Of a stretch of DNA of 64,000 nucleotides, positions 10,358-24,042 are shown one piece after another. The DNA is from Diplonema japonicum (lineage: Eukaryota > Euglenozoa > Diplonemea > Diplonemida > Diplonemidae). Under the pieces are notes generated by a model that saw only the letters and a list, made by a program, of their open reading frames with translations, was not told where the DNA came from and ran no database searches. Position numbers and translations under genes: made by a program. Positions within the stretch are counted from its first letter, which is position 1. The number at the start of each line of letters is the position of its first letter. The stretch is from assembly GCA_964019335.1 (NCBI GenBank), contig OZ025708.1:379501-443500 (forward strand), given 5' to 3'.

Positions 10358-10636
10358 AACCAAACGTCAACGATGCTATCTTCTCAGGAAAGGCCCCCTT
10401 GGTTGTCGAAAATTTGTTTGGGGGGGTCCAGACAAATGCCGGGTACTTTGTGGTATGAAGATTTCAAAAAAAAAAAAAAAACCTAGATCCTTGTGCACGA
10501 ATTGGGGCCTGAAATCGATCTCAGCGAAGCCGCAAGAGAGGATGAGAAGCTCAATGATGAGGTGGCCTTGAATGGTGTTTACATCTCATACGGGCTGAGC
10601 AGACCCGCCATGCTTCGTGACCAAGAAGAGCTCTGA
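9731..10636 (+). CDS. Secreted parvulin-like (PpiC/rotamase) peptidyl-prolyl isomerase
   Basis: Three exons give a 276-residue protein once introns 10316-10356 (GTATGG...AAAG) and 10453-10486 (GTATGA...CTAG, only 34 nt) are removed. Unspliced, the frame collapses into poly-Lys. A signal peptide (MLLALTCTALATLPVYQ) points to the secretory pathway. Residues ~140-240 follow the parvulin plan: NVSVILVTKRED (first strand), a helix ending TFSAMSEKFSKLDTATGG, VGFVYEGTLEPNVNDAIFSG across the first splice junction, then NAGYFVILVHELG across the second. Family members catalyse cis-trans isomerisation of prolyl bonds during protein folding. The match is to the fold pattern; several usual active-site residues (the His pairs) are not evident, so activity is uncertain. 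The N-terminal ~135 residues, with several Cys, are unassigned. Confidence 0.65.
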
Positions 10637-10887
10637 TTTCAAATTTAAGAATTTCGTGGGACTTGTCCCCCCAATCGTGTATTTTTTTTTTATTTTTTTC
10701 TCTTTTTTTTTTTTTTTCAAACCCAATCTCCACAGGACACAAGCTTTTTTTTTTCCCCCCCTCTCTCTTCCATTTAGCACAGATTTTATAAATAAAAAAA
10801 GAAAGAAAACCAGGAAGAGAAAAAAAAAAAAAAAAAAAAAAAACTAGCCCCCTCGTCTCTGTTTAAGAAAGCGTTTTAAAAGAAAAA
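10637..10887. other. Short low-complexity spacer
   Basis: T- and A-rich spacer between the PPIase-like gene and the giant gene. No gene or RNA is seen. Confidence 0.5.
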
Positions 10888-13800
10888 ATGAGCCGTCCTC
10901 CCTTTTGGCGTGCGAGCCCTTTTGTAGGGTTACTAGCAGACCCATACGTTAATGCAACACCCCTGGGGCAAGGGCATGTAGCTTACTCAATGAGCGATTT
11001 GGAAGAGGGGCTTCGGAGCATAGTGAAAGAAGGCAACCACAGCACGAAAAGCTTGCTGGGGTGCGTGGGTGACGAGGAATGGAAAGCGATCCCGAAAATC
11101 GCGGAACTCTTCGCCGAGTGCCTGGAGTGGTCCACCGACCTTTTCAAAGCCGATAAGCCTGAAAAAGTTCTCCCTTTCGCGTCAAAAATCTCAACCAAAA
11201 TCACCAATCTCCCAGTGGGCAAAACCCTCCTCTGCCCCGCTGGCTGGGTGTCCCTCAACAACGCAGGCACTCTAATGTACATCATCACCCACGACACCTC
11301 TGGATCCTACAGTTTAGTTGCATGCAATGGCGGTGCAGGCCTGAAATACCACCCCTCCCTCGCGACCGCCGATAAGATTAAATACAAAACGTGCGTTAAA
11401 ATCAGTAGAATACCTACAAAACGCATTGCAGACCCGTCTTTCTGGCTCTTCAACTTCCTGCTCTTTACAAAGGACCCCCCTTCTGAGTACAGCCGTGTGG
11501 AGGTTATCTACGATATGCTGCTCCCATGGATGGCGGAGTTCACCACCGAGCACCCGGAGGAGCCGTCTCGGAGTGATAATGAGCTGTCGAGTATTATGTC
11601 GAAGTTCAGCGTTCCGAAGAGTAGTGCTGCACCTGCATTAACATCGTCGTTGGGGGGGTCTTTGCTTGCAGCTATGAATCAACCGGTGCCTGCAGCGCCG
11701 GTGCAGCAACAACAACAACCAGCTTCCGCTGGAAAACCCGCCTTCGGGCTTGGCGCGTCACTCCTAGCCGCTCTTGAAACGCCGTCTGTTGCATCTACCG
11801 CCCCGTCAAAACCTATCCACCCCCGACTCCTCTCTGAAGCATGGCGGGAAACAGAAGCCGACCCTCACGCGAAATGGCGAACACGATGCCGGACTGCCGC
11901 GCACTGGAAGTCCGTGTGGGAGTGTTGCCGGTACCTCCTTTCCATGGAGGGCCTCAACGAGGACTGCTTGAAGCAGATGTCCCTCGCGTTGCGGAAAGAG
12001 TTTTTGGTGAAGGCCGCCACCGATCTCCTGAAGTCGCTGAAGTCCGACCACCCGCTCATCAACGAGCTGAAGGACCGCCACGGTGCCGACTACACCCCCT
12101 TGCAACTTGGCATCCTGCAAGAAACGCTTGAAAAGGCAGGCAAAGCCCTCATCACAAACGAAGGCGATTCACTAACCGCTGCCGACATCCTGTCTTCCGG
12201 GATCACTGTGATCGGTATTTATGTAAGCGGTTCGTGGTGCAACCCGTGCAAGGCGTTCACACCGCATTTGATTAGGCAGTACGAAACAGTGCTTAAAAAG
12301 AAAGGTTTTGAGGTGATCTTCGTGTCCGCCGACAAATCGCAAGCTGAGTTCAACACGTACTTCGGGTCGATGCCGTGGCCCGCGGTGCCCTACGAAGCAG
12401 GCGGGGCGATGGCGAAGCTCCTCGGCGCCACCGGAATCCCTTCTCTTTACCTATTTGACGCAGCTGACGGCACGCTGATCACGGACAACGGTGTGAATGC
12501 GATCATGTCCCACGGGGCGACCTTTCCATGGGCTGACAGGTCCATCCTTCGGCCGAGGATTGCCGACGACGACGCAAGACTGCTCAACATAGGAACCGAA
12601 CAGCTTGCAAGGAAAGCACTGAAGGAATACAAGAAGAACCGTCTTTCCGAAGGCAGCCTGCACGCCATCCATGCACTGTGCGATGCCATTCTTCGTGCTG
12701 CCGATGCGTCCCGCGAACCCGACGACGCACCAACACTCATGAAGTCCTCGGAGACGGATCTTGGGATCAACAAGGTTGTGCTGAAGGGAGACCACGACCC
12801 ACCCGGTGACGTTGCGCTTAAAGGCACCGTTATTGTCGAGAAGCTGAAGGGTTGGAAACATTTCGGCGAGAAGAACACAAAACCGTTCGAGGGGCACAAA
12901 GCTCTGCAAGACGTACCCGCTGTGACCGACATGCTCAGCATACCTTCGTCGGTGGCGAACATAGACGAAGCGCTCTCAGCACTTATCAAATGCGAGTCTG
13001 TGTGCGACAACCTTGTGGTGCGTGCGACGGAGTCGTCGACGACAAGCAGGATCGTGCTGCACTTGCAAGCGATCGCCGCCATCAGCGGGATCTTCAACTA
13101 TGTGATCCCCCTGCCGAAGCCGAGGCTTGACAAGTCGTGCATCTGGCAGCAAAAGTTCAAAGGTGGTGTCGCCGATCAGAAGACCTGCCTCCACACTCTT
13201 CATAAGCTGATGATTATTTACGTCACAGTGTGGCAGTCCGTCGAGCGCCCCACGCGAGGCGACGACAGCGAGCGGTTCCTTGTCGTGTCCGCCATCCACG
13301 CAGTTTTCGACGCGGCTGTCCGCCAAATCTACGGCGATGCCGACACCCTGCTCCTCTCTGCCATCATGGCCGAAGACGGCGGTTGCTACGTCAGCACCAA
13401 GCTGTGCCAGGACGGGAGGAGCTACGAGTCAGTAGCGAAGTCCCTCGAGCTCGAGGTACCCCGGTACGCCGTGACGCTCGGTTCCGTTCTGTCGTACTTC
13501 AAGTCCGTAGAGCAGGAGAACCAAACGGAGATCTTCGACTGGAGGGAGCCTGAGAAGATCGAGCTGAGGAAGTATGGCGCCACATGTATGTTCTTGAGGA
13601 AACTGATGGAACGTGCCGGATACGCCCTGATCCCCGAGGGGCAGCCCAACCCACCCTGCGAGATGGAAGCCTTAGTGAACTGGCTGACACAGAATGATAC
13701 ACAGCTTGCGATGGACCACCCGCAGTTTGGTTTCATGCGTGATGTGTCCGCGATGTTTAGATTCGCGGCGACGATGGAAACACGCGAGACGGAGCTGCTG

Positions 13801-16800
13801 AGGCGGAGGAAGGACGCAACGATGCAGTACTGGCGGCTGTCCTTTGACGACTCGCTGGGAAGGCGAGGGGGCGCGCTGTGGATGTCGCGAAGGCCAGGCA
13901 TCCACTGGGACACAGCAGGCATCCGTGGCATCGACATGGACATCGCAGATATCACCATCACAGGCTTCGGCGGAAGAGAACTGCGGTGGGGCGAGGGGCC
14001 AGTGGTGCAGTCACCTGCCGACATCGAGAGGATCTTGGAAATGAAGGACATCACAGAGGACGACGTGGTGCACTGCCAGAGGCTGCCAACATACGGCGAG
14101 ACGCTTTCGCGTGAGGAGTCGGAGCGCCTCATGTCCGCTTTGACAGTGAGGTACCTCACAGTGCCTCTAGTGCTGGACTTCTTTTCTACTATGGACAGGC
14201 ACACGTACCTCTTCAACCCCGGCATGCAATCGTTGCTGCGTGCAGTGCTCTTCGAGCCCGGTTCATGGATCGCCGAAGGGTGCGACAAGGTGATCCCCCA
14301 TGTCCCTTTGAGGCAAACAGCGCTTCAGAGGAAGGAAGCCTCCGTTGCGGCAAGTATGGATGCTACTTTCAAGAACTTTGACGAGAAGCTGCTCGGCACG
14401 CCTCATGGCCTGCTGCTCAATGAGCTGAAGCACTCGCCGCACGCAGTGCTACAGCCTCTGTTGTCCATCACGAAGGCCAGTCTCGACGATCTCAGCGCTT
14501 GCTCTGTGTACTCTTCAAATGCGCACTTTATGTGCTACCTGCTGAGTCTGCTGCTGGATGTCTACGAGTACACCAAGTTTGCACTTGACGTGGCAGATGA
14601 AAAACAGATCCCCGAGCTGGAGAAGGGTGCTGGCATGCTCCGTACTGCCCTTGAGACGCGCTTCTTGGAGATGCTGAGAAGATGGACGGAGGAAGCGGAG
14701 GCGGCGAACGACATGTCGACCTCTGCAGTGATGCACTCTTTCCTTGCGATGATCAAGTCGCACGAGGACAGCACTGAAGGCGTGAAACACATGGTGGGCT
14801 CCGCTGCGTATATCAGGAACTGGCACGGCTTTGGCCTTGGTAGGCTGAGGTCCGACATCTTGTCTGACTCTGACGAGGAGATGACTGCAGAGCAAAGGCT
14901 GCTGAGGTTCCTCCAGGCGCAGGGCATCGACACGCAACACATGGCGGCCGGTGCTTTGGACAAGTTCGTCAGCACAACAGGCAGAAGCAGGCCCCTCTTC
15001 CTCCACATCGGTAGGGAGGTGATCAGGGTTCCCACACTGCTCCGCACGGCAGCGGGCACTGAAATCGACGCTCAGACGGCAAAGCTCCCCCCATGGGACA
15101 TGCCTGAGATAAAGGTCTTCCGCACACTCCACCAGCACCGCTCTCGTTTGTCCACATCGATCAAGGTTATGGAAGCCGAGGGACGTGACGGCTTGTTGAA
15201 TGACGCCGTCAGGGTGGCTCTTCGGAACCCTGAATTCACGTACAACGGATGGGCCACGTCCAACAACGACAGGTACTCCGCTGCACGAGCAGAGCTTCAC
15301 GTGGACGTGCAGGGCTGCGAGGTGCTGTGGCGGAACGACGCTCTGCGCCCTGTCCCGGACAGCATGACGCAGTTCCCAGACTTCGAAACCATCTTCGGGA
15401 GGGAGCCCCTGCACTGCGGTGTTGTGAAGAAATATCGTCACAAGCACTGGGTGCACATCGTGGGCACGGAGTATGACCTTGCTGAGTGGGACGAACCGGG
15501 GCCTGGCAACCTAGGGGCAGGGTTCCCTGTACCTGTGAAGAAGGATGGAGACGAAGAGCTAGCTGCAAAGCTGCAGCAAGAAGAAGAAGCAGAGAACACA
15601 ATGACCTCTATGTGGCAGAGGCATAAGAAGCGACGCGGTGAAGACGAGCCCTACGTGAAGGTCGATGACGGGGTAACGTTTGAGGGTGTGATGTACAACA
15701 GGGCACTGGACCCGTATTCAAAGGACCCGCACCCCGAGCCCACGGAGGACTGGGCCGTGGCGATCATCCGCAAAGTGGTGCAGACCCTGTTCCCCATGGA
15801 GGGCGGAAGCCCCTTGAAGTTTAAGTTTTATCTCCCCGACGTCTTCGCCGAGAAGGATGCGAACATGATAACACTACTGGGGTGCGATGGTGCGACGGAT
15901 GAGAACCTTACTTGGAAGGAGGCCAGGGTGTACAAGGACACGGAGGTCATGGACGTGTGGATGCTCAGCTCGCACGGAAGGAGGCTGTACAAGTCGCTGA
16001 TCTTCTCGTCGAATGCAAGGCTGTCCCTGCATAACTTAACCCCCGACCCTGATAAGGCGTACAAGCCGTCTGTGCTGCGCCACGTTGCTGGTAATTTAAA
16101 GCAACGCCGCAACCAAGGCCCCTCACTGGTTATCACCAGGCTTTCCAAGAAGCTGAACGGGACGGAGACGTACGTGCCCCCCATGCAGCTGCAAGGTTTG
16201 GTGCCCTCCGCCTTCCTAGAGACCTTCAACATGTGGATGGGTGAGGACGACATCATCAGAGGCGAGCCCATCGACGCGTCCTCATCGTGGTTTGACTACA
16301 CGTTCGAAGTGCACATCAACACAAGAGAAGGGACTGCCATGGTCCACAGGAGGGCCGTCAGCGCAGGGTTCACACTCATCAACGAAAACGCAGGCGAGGG
16401 CCACCTATTTAGGAACGAGACCGACGAACAACCAGAGCCTGCCAAGCAGCCTGACGTTAAGGTGTCCGAAGAGAACATAAAGGCGATGCTCGAGCTCGGC
16501 TTTGGACACTCTGAGGTTGTTGTGAAACATGCGTTGGTGAAGTGTGATAACTCGAAGGACCTTGCAGCACAGTGGCTGATGGACGACACACATGTCGCAG
16601 AGATCGCTGAAGTGATCGAAGCTGCGAGTAAACAACAAGACACCCCCATGCCCGATTCTCCCGCGGACGAACAGGACACCGAGATGGCAGGGGAGGGCGA
16701 AGTTCTCACCAAGTCACTGAACCCCACATCCCCGCAGAGGAGCAAGAAAGACGATCTTGCATGGCTGCCACTTCTCGTCGAGGAAGGCTTCGCTGAGGAG

Positions 16801-19800
16801 GTTGCAACGCATGCGCTGCAACTGTACGGAGGCGACTCCGATATCGCCAGGCAATGGCTGCTGGACGAGGCGAATACCCCTGCTATCGAGGAGATTATCT
16901 TAGGTAAGAAGTCCATCACACCCGATGCCAATGACATGCACCTGCTCCCCTTGAGCCACATATCCCACAACCTCACCAGCGACCTAGCCTCGCACATTGC
17001 GCATATTGAAGACCTTTCCCACGTGCTCGCATGGGTACTGCCTGGGCACGAAGAGCGCCGCATCAGCGTCATAGAGCTCCCCCGTCTCCGTCTGAAGCTC
17101 CAGCCGCAGAAAAACATTGAAGGCGAATGGAAGCTCTACCTTCTTGATCAGCCGGGTTGGTACTTATGCTTCTCGCCGCCCGAGGCTATCAAGCCTGTCC
17201 TCAAGGGCCTCCCTGAATACCTGCTAGTGCAGAACAGGTCCAGCGAGTACAAAGTGCTCATCCCCAACCACGACGTGATGCGTCCCAACATAGGAGGCGT
17301 CGCCTTCCCGTGCAGGTTAGTTCCCCTTAGGACTTCGCTCGGGTGGGAAGAAGTCATGGAGCAAAGGATGTACTCTTACCCCGTGCACGTGTCGAACAGT
17401 TTCTTGGTGAGCTCGGGGCTGGGCCCTACCTTGTACCTGCTGTTGGTCAACTTGCTGAGCAGGAACTACGAGGCTGCATACAGACTGACAGACGGTGTGT
17501 GCACAGATACCCAGCTGGGTCCTGATGAACAGTGGATCTTCGACCAGCTTGGGAAGTCCATGACCGACATGCACCCCGATGCCACGGCGTGCAGGATGCA
17601 GCTCAGCTTGGCTGTGATGTACTCTCCTGTGAAGTGCAAGTGGGAGCTACATGACGAGGCCGACTGGTACTTCACCGTGGAGCAGCACGTCTCCTCAAGC
17701 TGCACGCTATCGGACAGTGAAGTGGAGGCCATTGTGCGCAGGTGCTCGCAGGGCACACCACTCATCAAGAACAGGCTGGCCTTGATGACGAAGGGCGAAG
17801 CGGAGATGAAGCCCCCTGCGCCCGTCGTACCCGGTCAGCCATGGCTGAAGTTGTTCATGGCTTCGCAGAGTTTCATCGACACACACTGCAACAGGCTGCA
17901 GAGGGTCAAGTACAAGGCTCCTGAGGGTCTTCAAGACAAGGCATTTGCCGACTGGTTGTGGGAAGACAACCTCATCCAAGACGACCCCAGCGGCGGTGGA
18001 AAAGGGCTTGGTGCAGCATTCTTGTATCACGCGATAGACGGCGGTGTGCCGATGACGGTGGACGGGGTGGACATGTCGCAGACGACAAGCGAGCTGCTTA
18101 CAAGATGGATGCACTTGAAACTCGCACGATGGGGGAAGGAGGCCATTGAAGAGGGCGAGATCGAAGGAGTGTTGAGCAGGCACATCGTCCAGCTGGCACT
18201 GAAGCTCCGCAACAAGTCGAGGCTGTGGCCGAAGTTCCCTGTGGACCAGCGTGGCAGGGACGAGCTGAAGTACGGAGTCGACATCTACAAAGGAAAGGGC
18301 AGGGAAAGCTCCATCAGGATGTTCATCGACACATTGGACGCAGAGTTCACGCAGTGCGTATCATACCACAAGCAGCCTGGCAAAGCCCACGACGCCATCA
18401 CCACAGCGCTGGAGCACCTTAGGAAGAACCCGCTGTCGAAAACCAGCATTGGCAAGGCTGCACCGCAAACCAAGTTCAGACCAAAGAGCAGCGACTCGTC
18501 ATGCAGCAGCCGCAAGGTACCTGAACAGTACAAGGCAGCGCTTGACTTCCCTTTAAAACCCATCGTGGACGAGTTCATTAACTGGGTGCCCAACAGCGGT
18601 GAGGGTCTCTACGAGAAGCTCCCGTTCACGGTGCCTGCGGAGGCGGCGGCCACTCCTGTCGCATCGGCCATGATCACGCGGTTGGAGGATGACGTGAAGC
18701 GTTACTCCAACCTCACGAAGGAGAAGGTTGACCCGCAGCTGAAATGCTTCAGCGAGCAGGAGCTGGACGCGGAACTGGCGGGGAACAACACGAACGGCAT
18801 CAAGGTCCTGGAGGCACTGATCGCAAAGCTCGACCAGATGCGCACGTTGGACGCGAAGGACACTGCGGCAAGCATCAGCTCTATCGTGAATAAGGCAAAC
18901 TCGATCCCCCTTCCAAAGAAAGGTGCACCACGCGAGCACTCCGCAAGGGTGCACCATGCGCTTAAAAGGCTCACAAGGAGCAATTCCTTGGCGGACCTGC
19001 CGTACCTCGCGTCGCTGTTCCTCTCCACGAAGTCCTTTGAAGACTTGCAAGCGGTGAACCCTTACTCGCCAGACGTCACGAACGATGTGGTCCCGATTCT
19101 TATTCTTGCCAACCGTGCGGCTCATGCTAGCGCCGTTAAGTCTGCGGCTGAGAATCTCCGTATGTTAATCATGCGCGCTCTGCCAAAAGACTCCGAGATG
19201 CTCCCCCCGCAGCACTCTGGCGACTTCATGCGGTGCAAGAGCTCGAACATCGGCGGCGACGAAAACGTGAACCAACAGGAGCTGAAGATCAAACACGCAG
19301 CAAAGGCGCTTGCTGACCTTCTCGTCCAGAAGAGGTGGTACATGAAGGCCGACGGAATCTTCGATCCGAGGTTTTTGCTGTTCGAGTTCATCTTCAGCAT
19401 CAGGCTGCGAAAGCGCCAGGTGGAGATGGTGAACTGGTTTTCAGAGAACCTTAGAAACGGCGTTTCGCGTGTGCAGCAGATGATTATGGGGCAAGGCAAG
19501 ACACAGGTGGTGTCCCCGTTGCTCGTCTTGCTGCTGGCCGATGGGAACAGGCTAGTGACGCAAGTCATGCCGTCTGCATTGCTGGCACAGACGAGGGCGG
19601 TGCTGCAATCGTGTTTCATGGCACCGATCCTTCCGAAGAAGGTGTTCAGTCTTCAATTCGACCGTTCAGTCGAAGATTCGCCAGAAGGGATCATCTTGCT
19701 ACACTCCAAATTGATGACTGCGGCTAAAGACAGGGGAGTAGTGGTGGCACCACCAGAGGCCATCAAGTCGCTGGAGCTGAAGTTTATCGAGCTTCTGCAC

Positions 19801-22800
19801 TCGCTAGACAGCACGGAGGCGAACATGAACCTTGACGTGACGAATATGAAGCGGAAAGAAGCTGCCAGGATGCGCGACAGGATGATCAGCAGGAGCGACA
19901 TGGCTGACATGCTCGTAGACATTCTGAAGATGTGGCAGAGCAGCGCCCTGCTGTTGGACGAAGTTGATGTTCTCTTGCACCCTTTACGCTCGGAGCTGAA
20001 CTTCCCCATTGGGAACAAGCACGCCATCGACCTTGCCGGCCAGCGTTGGGACCTCCCTATGTTTGTCATGGACGCCATTTTTGGCGCCTCACGCGGCGTG
20101 CTGTGCGTAGAGCACGATGCCTTCTGGGCATCTGCAGAGGCGAAGGCAAACTGCACCCTCAAGGAGCTGTTGAAGGAGACACAGAACGCCCTCTACGAAG
20201 GTGTCAATTCCAACGCATTACAGACAAGCCCTCACCTTGTCTTGCTGGACACAGACTACTACCACTCTCATCTGAAGGTGATCTTCGGGAAATGGGCTGC
20301 CATGTGGCTTGCAAGATACATGTTGGAGGCCCCTGGGTGCGCGGATATTTTGAAATTCGTGACAGGCGGTGGTGATCTTACTGTGCAGAAGGCTAACGAT
20401 ATGAAGCTGCTGATGCTTACAAGGGAGTGGATGGGCGCGTTGCTGCCGCATGTTCTCAGCAAGATCGATCGTGTCGGGTACGGGCTGCTTCAGGAAGCAG
20501 ACATGGTGCTCGTGGACCCTAACACAACCACATCGCGACTCCTCACCGCGGTGCCTTTCGTTGGAAAGGACGTCCCCTCTCGCAGCAGTGAGTTCGCCCA
20601 CCCGGACGTGGTCATCGGGCTCACCACCTTGGCTTACAGGTACGAAGGCCTGAGGAAGAACGACCTGCGTGCAGTTATCGCACAGCTCAAAAAAGAATAC
20701 TCCAGGCAATTCGGCCCGAGGGACCGCCGCCCTGCATGCGTGTTGTACAGCAAATGGATCCATATCGGTGCTGAGATGTGCGGGGCGTCAGCAGAGTCCG
20801 TGCTTCCGCTGCCGCTGTTCCACCTGAATGACAAGAAGCAGTTCAAGAGGCTGTACAACTTGGTGCGCAGGGTGCCGGAGCTGATCTTGTACTACCTCGA
20901 CCACCATGTGTTCCCGGCAACGATGAACTTCCAAAGGTTAAAGATCAGTGCTTGCGGGCACGAGCTTGGCAGCGACCTTTTGTTTGGCCGCAGAGCAGGG
21001 TTCTCAGGAACGCCGTCGAACCTAATGCCCATCGACCTGGGGTGCTGCGAGTACGAGCCAGGCAGCGATGGTGACATCATCCACACCTTGACGTCCCCGC
21101 AAATCACCACTGCGGAGCTGAAGCTGAACTGGTCGGCAAAGAGCCTGCTACAGGACATCGCAAAGGCAGACCCGCCCTTCCACTCCCTCATCGACACCGG
21201 TGCCTACATCACCAACATGGACAACCACGAGGTGGCGGCGTACCTGTTGGAGTACCTCCCAGAGTGGTTCGAGGGTGTCGTGTTCCTCGACAAGCAGGAC
21301 AAGAAGATGATCATGCTCAGGAACAACAGGATCCTTGCCCTGTCACAGTGCGGTATCACGGAAGGCAGGAGGTTTACCTTCTACGACCAGATCCACACAA
21401 CAGGGATGGACATCAAGCACGCACCCACCGCCCGTGCCGTGGTCACCATCGGGAAGGACATGACCTTCCGTGACTACGCACAAGGCGCGTACAGAATGCG
21501 TGGGATAGGTAAGGGGCAGACTATCAAACTCTTCATCATCAACGAGGTGCAATGCAGAATCACAGCCGAGCTTGCCGATAAGTCAACTGGGAAGCCCGAA
21601 CTGGACGTTCCTTGCTGGCTGCTTCTGAACAGCATGAGGCTGGAGAACCTGCAAGCCATGAAGCTCGGTGAACAAGAACTGCAGAACACGTGGCGGAAGC
21701 ACGCGCTCTCGGGCCTTGTAACCGAGGTGGACAAGAACAGAAAGGACTTGTCCACACATAGGCTGAGGAGGTTTGAGAATGACGCGTGGCTCCGGAAGTG
21801 CATTGAGGAGTACCGCGAGGTGATCAGCCACGACATCTGCACCGAGGCAGACTCCCACCACGCGAAGGTGGAGAAACTGCTCGAAGACCACGCCGAGTTC
21901 ACAAGAACCGACGACGACAAGAAGAGAGTAGCAAGGGTAGTGGAATCCATCAAAGGCGCTGCAGCGGGATACGACGGCCGCGACCTTGGATTTGAATCGG
22001 AAGTCGTTCACGAACAAGAAGCAGAGCAAGAACAGGAACAAGAAGCCGAACAAGAGGAACAAAGGGAGTCGGCGTTCTCACGAGATGACGAGCAGCACAA
22101 CCCATGGATGTGCAAGGCACTCACGACGAACATGGCGGAGAGCTGTTCGGAACACGCGCACACAACAGGCGAGACTCCATTCTACCCTGTCAGCAAGTTC
22201 AAGGCAACAGAGGTAATGCCGGTACTCCCGTTTCCTTCAAAACTTCTCCTAACCGATAATTTCTTCCGACCCACATGGCTAGGACTTGGTGAAAGGCGTC
22301 TCAAGGTCGCGTATATTGTGTTGGAATGGACACCTGCTGAGGGAGATAACACCGGCATCGCCATCCTGTCCCTTGCAGAGGCGGAAACCCTTCGGTGGAT
22401 GATACACACTGCTCACCCAAGCACCTTAGGAGTATCTAACATCACACTGTCAACAGTCCACGGTAGAGTTGTCGCGGGTACAGGTGACACACCACCAGGA
22501 GAAGATGTACTTTTATGCGTGCGGTTCATCAATGGTGAGATGTACTACACCGAGGAGCAGTTGAAAACTCTTGACGAATCGTTAAAGCAGGCCCCGCTGA
22601 GCGATCGAAGGGAGTTTTTCTTCGAGGCAGTCCGTCTACGGAGGAGGCAGAAGGGGATGTTCTCTGACACACCTGTTGCGAAGCTCTTCACACCTGTTGA
22701 AGAATGGCATCTTATTCGAACAAGGGGGCAGGTGGAGTACATTGGACAGGCCTTGAAACACGCGTCTCTAAAAGGAACTGATGTGAAGGAGGTTTTCGAG

Positions 22801-23281
22801 AGGTATTCTTCAGAAAAGGGTGTCGTCACCCCGCAACAATTGAGGCTTCTCCTTACTGCGTTGGTGCCGGGGGTGTCTCCTGGGGATGTGCAGAATGTGG
22901 TGAACAGTTTCAATTTGGAGGCGATTCCTTACGACGCATTTTTGACAGGTTTCGGGCTGCCGCTTGACCTCACTCCTACCGTGAGGCAAGAGGCGGAGGT
23001 CGCAACGCAGCCCAAGGGGTTCTGGCAGTGCCGCAACTGTACTTTTATGAACACCCCGGAGGCTGTGCAGTGTGCTATGTGCGATTATGGCTGGGCGGGC
23101 GTGAGGGAGTGTCCTGTTGATAAGTGGATCTGCGCTCCGGAAAACGGTGGGTGTAGTTATTTTAACCCCAAAACGCTGTATTACTGTGAAGTATGAAAGA
23201 AGGGGGGACATTTAAAAAAAAAAAAAAAAAAAACAGATGTGTAACCGAGCACGACCTGATCTTGCGACGATTTCGTTTTGA
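10888..23281 (+). CDS. Giant DUF3638/DUF3645 protein with thioredoxin, UBA and RanBP2 zinc-finger domains
   Basis: A 4,115-residue protein encoded by one 12.3-kb exon plus a 14-codon terminal exon (intron 23191-23236, GTATGA...ACAG). Domains in order: an unassigned N-terminus; a Gln/Ala/Pro linker (~260-300); a thioredoxin/nucleoredoxin-like domain with Cys451-Asn-Pro-Cys454; UBA-like domains at ~1859-1900 and ~1956-1995; the DUF3638 region with RKRQ..MIMGQGKTQVVSPLL (P-loop, ~2866-2880) and LLLDEVDVLLHPLRSELNFP (~3021-3040); DUF3645 with LPHVLSKIDRVGYGLL (~3185-3200); and a helicase-motif-VI-like QGAYRMRGIGKGQ (~3530). After these come an acidic EQE-repeat (~3709), a degenerate EF-hand pair and two RanBP2-type zinc fingers, the first at ~4045-4067. 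Related DUF3638 proteins occur in fungi, oomycetes and other protists and are often linked to ubiquitin; their activity is unproven. UBA and RanBP2 fingers bind ubiquitin, so a ubiquitin-dependent ATPase or quality-control role is my inference. Confidence 0.9.
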
Positions 23282-24042
23282 GAGGGGGACAAAAAGAAAG
23301 AAAAAAAAGATAAATAAGTGTTGCAGTACAAAAAAAAAAAAAAGAAAAAAAAAAAGAGGAATATTTTGCCCGTTTTTTTTCTATCTCATCCTTGGATTAT
23401 TATTTCTCTTTTTTTTTTTGGCGGTTTTTTTTTTTTTTTTTTTGGCCCTTTTCCCCTTGCTTTCTCCTTTCTTTCTAGCAGCGCAATACGTTGACACACA
23501 TACTTTCCCCCCTTTTTAATTTTTTTTCAGAAAAAAAGCACAAAATGAAAAAAAGGAAAAAAAGTAATTTCAAAAAAAAAAAAGAAAAAAAAAAAAGGAA
23601 ACGTAATTTAGTTTAACCACTTTATGAGTTAGCTGAAACTTTTAAAAAAGACTTGAGTAAAAACTATCTTATATAGTTCACTGTGGGGTGGGTTTAAATG
23701 GTTTTTCTTTTAGAGTAAACTTAACTGGGTCGGTGTTTTTTTTTTTTTCTCTTTTTTTTTTTTTCTTCCCATTCTTTTTCTTCAGTCGGTTTCCTTTTTT
23801 TTTTTTTTTTTTTCCTCCACCCTAACCCTCCAATGTTTCACTTGGGAAACACAACAAAAAGCGAGGAAAACCTTTATTTTTACTTTTTTTTCTTTTCTTT
23901 TTTATTTTTTTTTATTTTTGTTATTCGCCATTTTTTTTGTTGCAATCACTAGGAAATTCCCCCCCCCCCAAGCAATTAATTCACCCACAAAGGAAAAAAA
24001 AAAAATTCCAGCGGCAAAAAAAAAAAAAAAAAAGATGCCAAC
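23282..24042. other. Low-complexity intergenic region
   Basis: A and T homopolymers with a small ordinary stretch at about 23600-23730. No gene or RNA is recognised. Confidence 0.55.

Noticed and set aside
13422-14288. Long minus-strand frames inside the giant gene (also 14515-15456, 16296-17117 and others)
   Set aside because: Ser/Cys/His-rich mirror frames of a strongly coding plus strand, with no motifs and no start context.
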